In this document: positions 6,491 to 6,503 of the stretch, in pieces
Position numbering within the stretch: the first letter of the stretch is position 1
How the letters are laid out: each line of letters starts with the position of its first letter
Source of the DNA: Muribaculaceae bacterium
GTDB taxonomy: Bacteria > Bacteroidota > Bacteroidia > Bacteroidales > Muribaculaceae
Length of the DNA stretch: 6,503 bases
NCBI GenBank assembly: GCA_029051445.1
Contig: JAIDKP010000459.1
Span: forward strand, 1 to 6,503
Reading direction: 5' to 3'
The notes under the pieces: generated by a model
The model's input: the letters and a program-made list of their open reading frames with translations, nothing else
What the model was told of the DNA's origin: nothing
The model's database searches: none
Translations under genes and position numbers: made by a program

Positions 6491-6503
6491 CGAAATTTAC
6501 CTT

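Overview
This window is almost entirely one minus-strand operon. It encodes the six subunits of the Na+-translocating NADH:quinone oxidoreductase (Na+-NQR), in the order nqrA-nqrB-nqrC-nqrD-nqrE-nqrF read from right to left. It is followed by the 5' part of a YigZ/IMPACT-family gene that runs off the left edge. The protein sequences, the near absence of Shine-Dalgarno sites except before nqrE (and possibly nqrD), and the TAnnTTTG-type -7 boxes upstream point to a member of the Bacteroidota, order Bacteroidales. The moderately high GC content of the coding DNA would fit a Muribaculaceae-like gut bacterium, but that family placement is a guess.

Layout on the plus-strand scale: yigZ-like gene, partial (1-417, minus); nqrF (410-1708); nqrE (1712-2329); nqrD (2344-2970); nqrC (2979-3680); nqrB (3693-4910); nqrA (4915-6267). 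All are on the minus strand, with gaps of 3 to 14 nt and one 8-nt overlap (nqrF/yigZ), so a single transcript and translational coupling are likely. The 236 bases to the right of nqrA hold the upstream control region. It contains a -7-like promoter box at the far right edge, an inverted repeat, a strong UUCG-loop terminator pointing toward nqrA, and a second -7-like box nearer to nqrA.

Function: NqrF takes electrons from NADH (FAD, then a [2Fe-2S] cluster). They pass through the intramembrane [2Fe-2S] cluster held by NqrD and NqrE, the covalently bound FMNs of NqrC and NqrB, and riboflavin, to quinone, while Na+ is pumped outward. All key cofactor residues that can be checked by eye are present: the NqrF Cys set, the NqrD/NqrE cysteines, and the Thr flavinylation sites of NqrB and NqrC. 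The complex therefore looks intact and functional. The YigZ-like protein is not known to be part of the pump.

No wholly new system is evident. The most interesting spots are the promoter-terminator arrangement upstream of nqrA, the overlap of the yigZ-like gene with nqrF, and the non-consensus SGGT flavinylation motif in NqrC.
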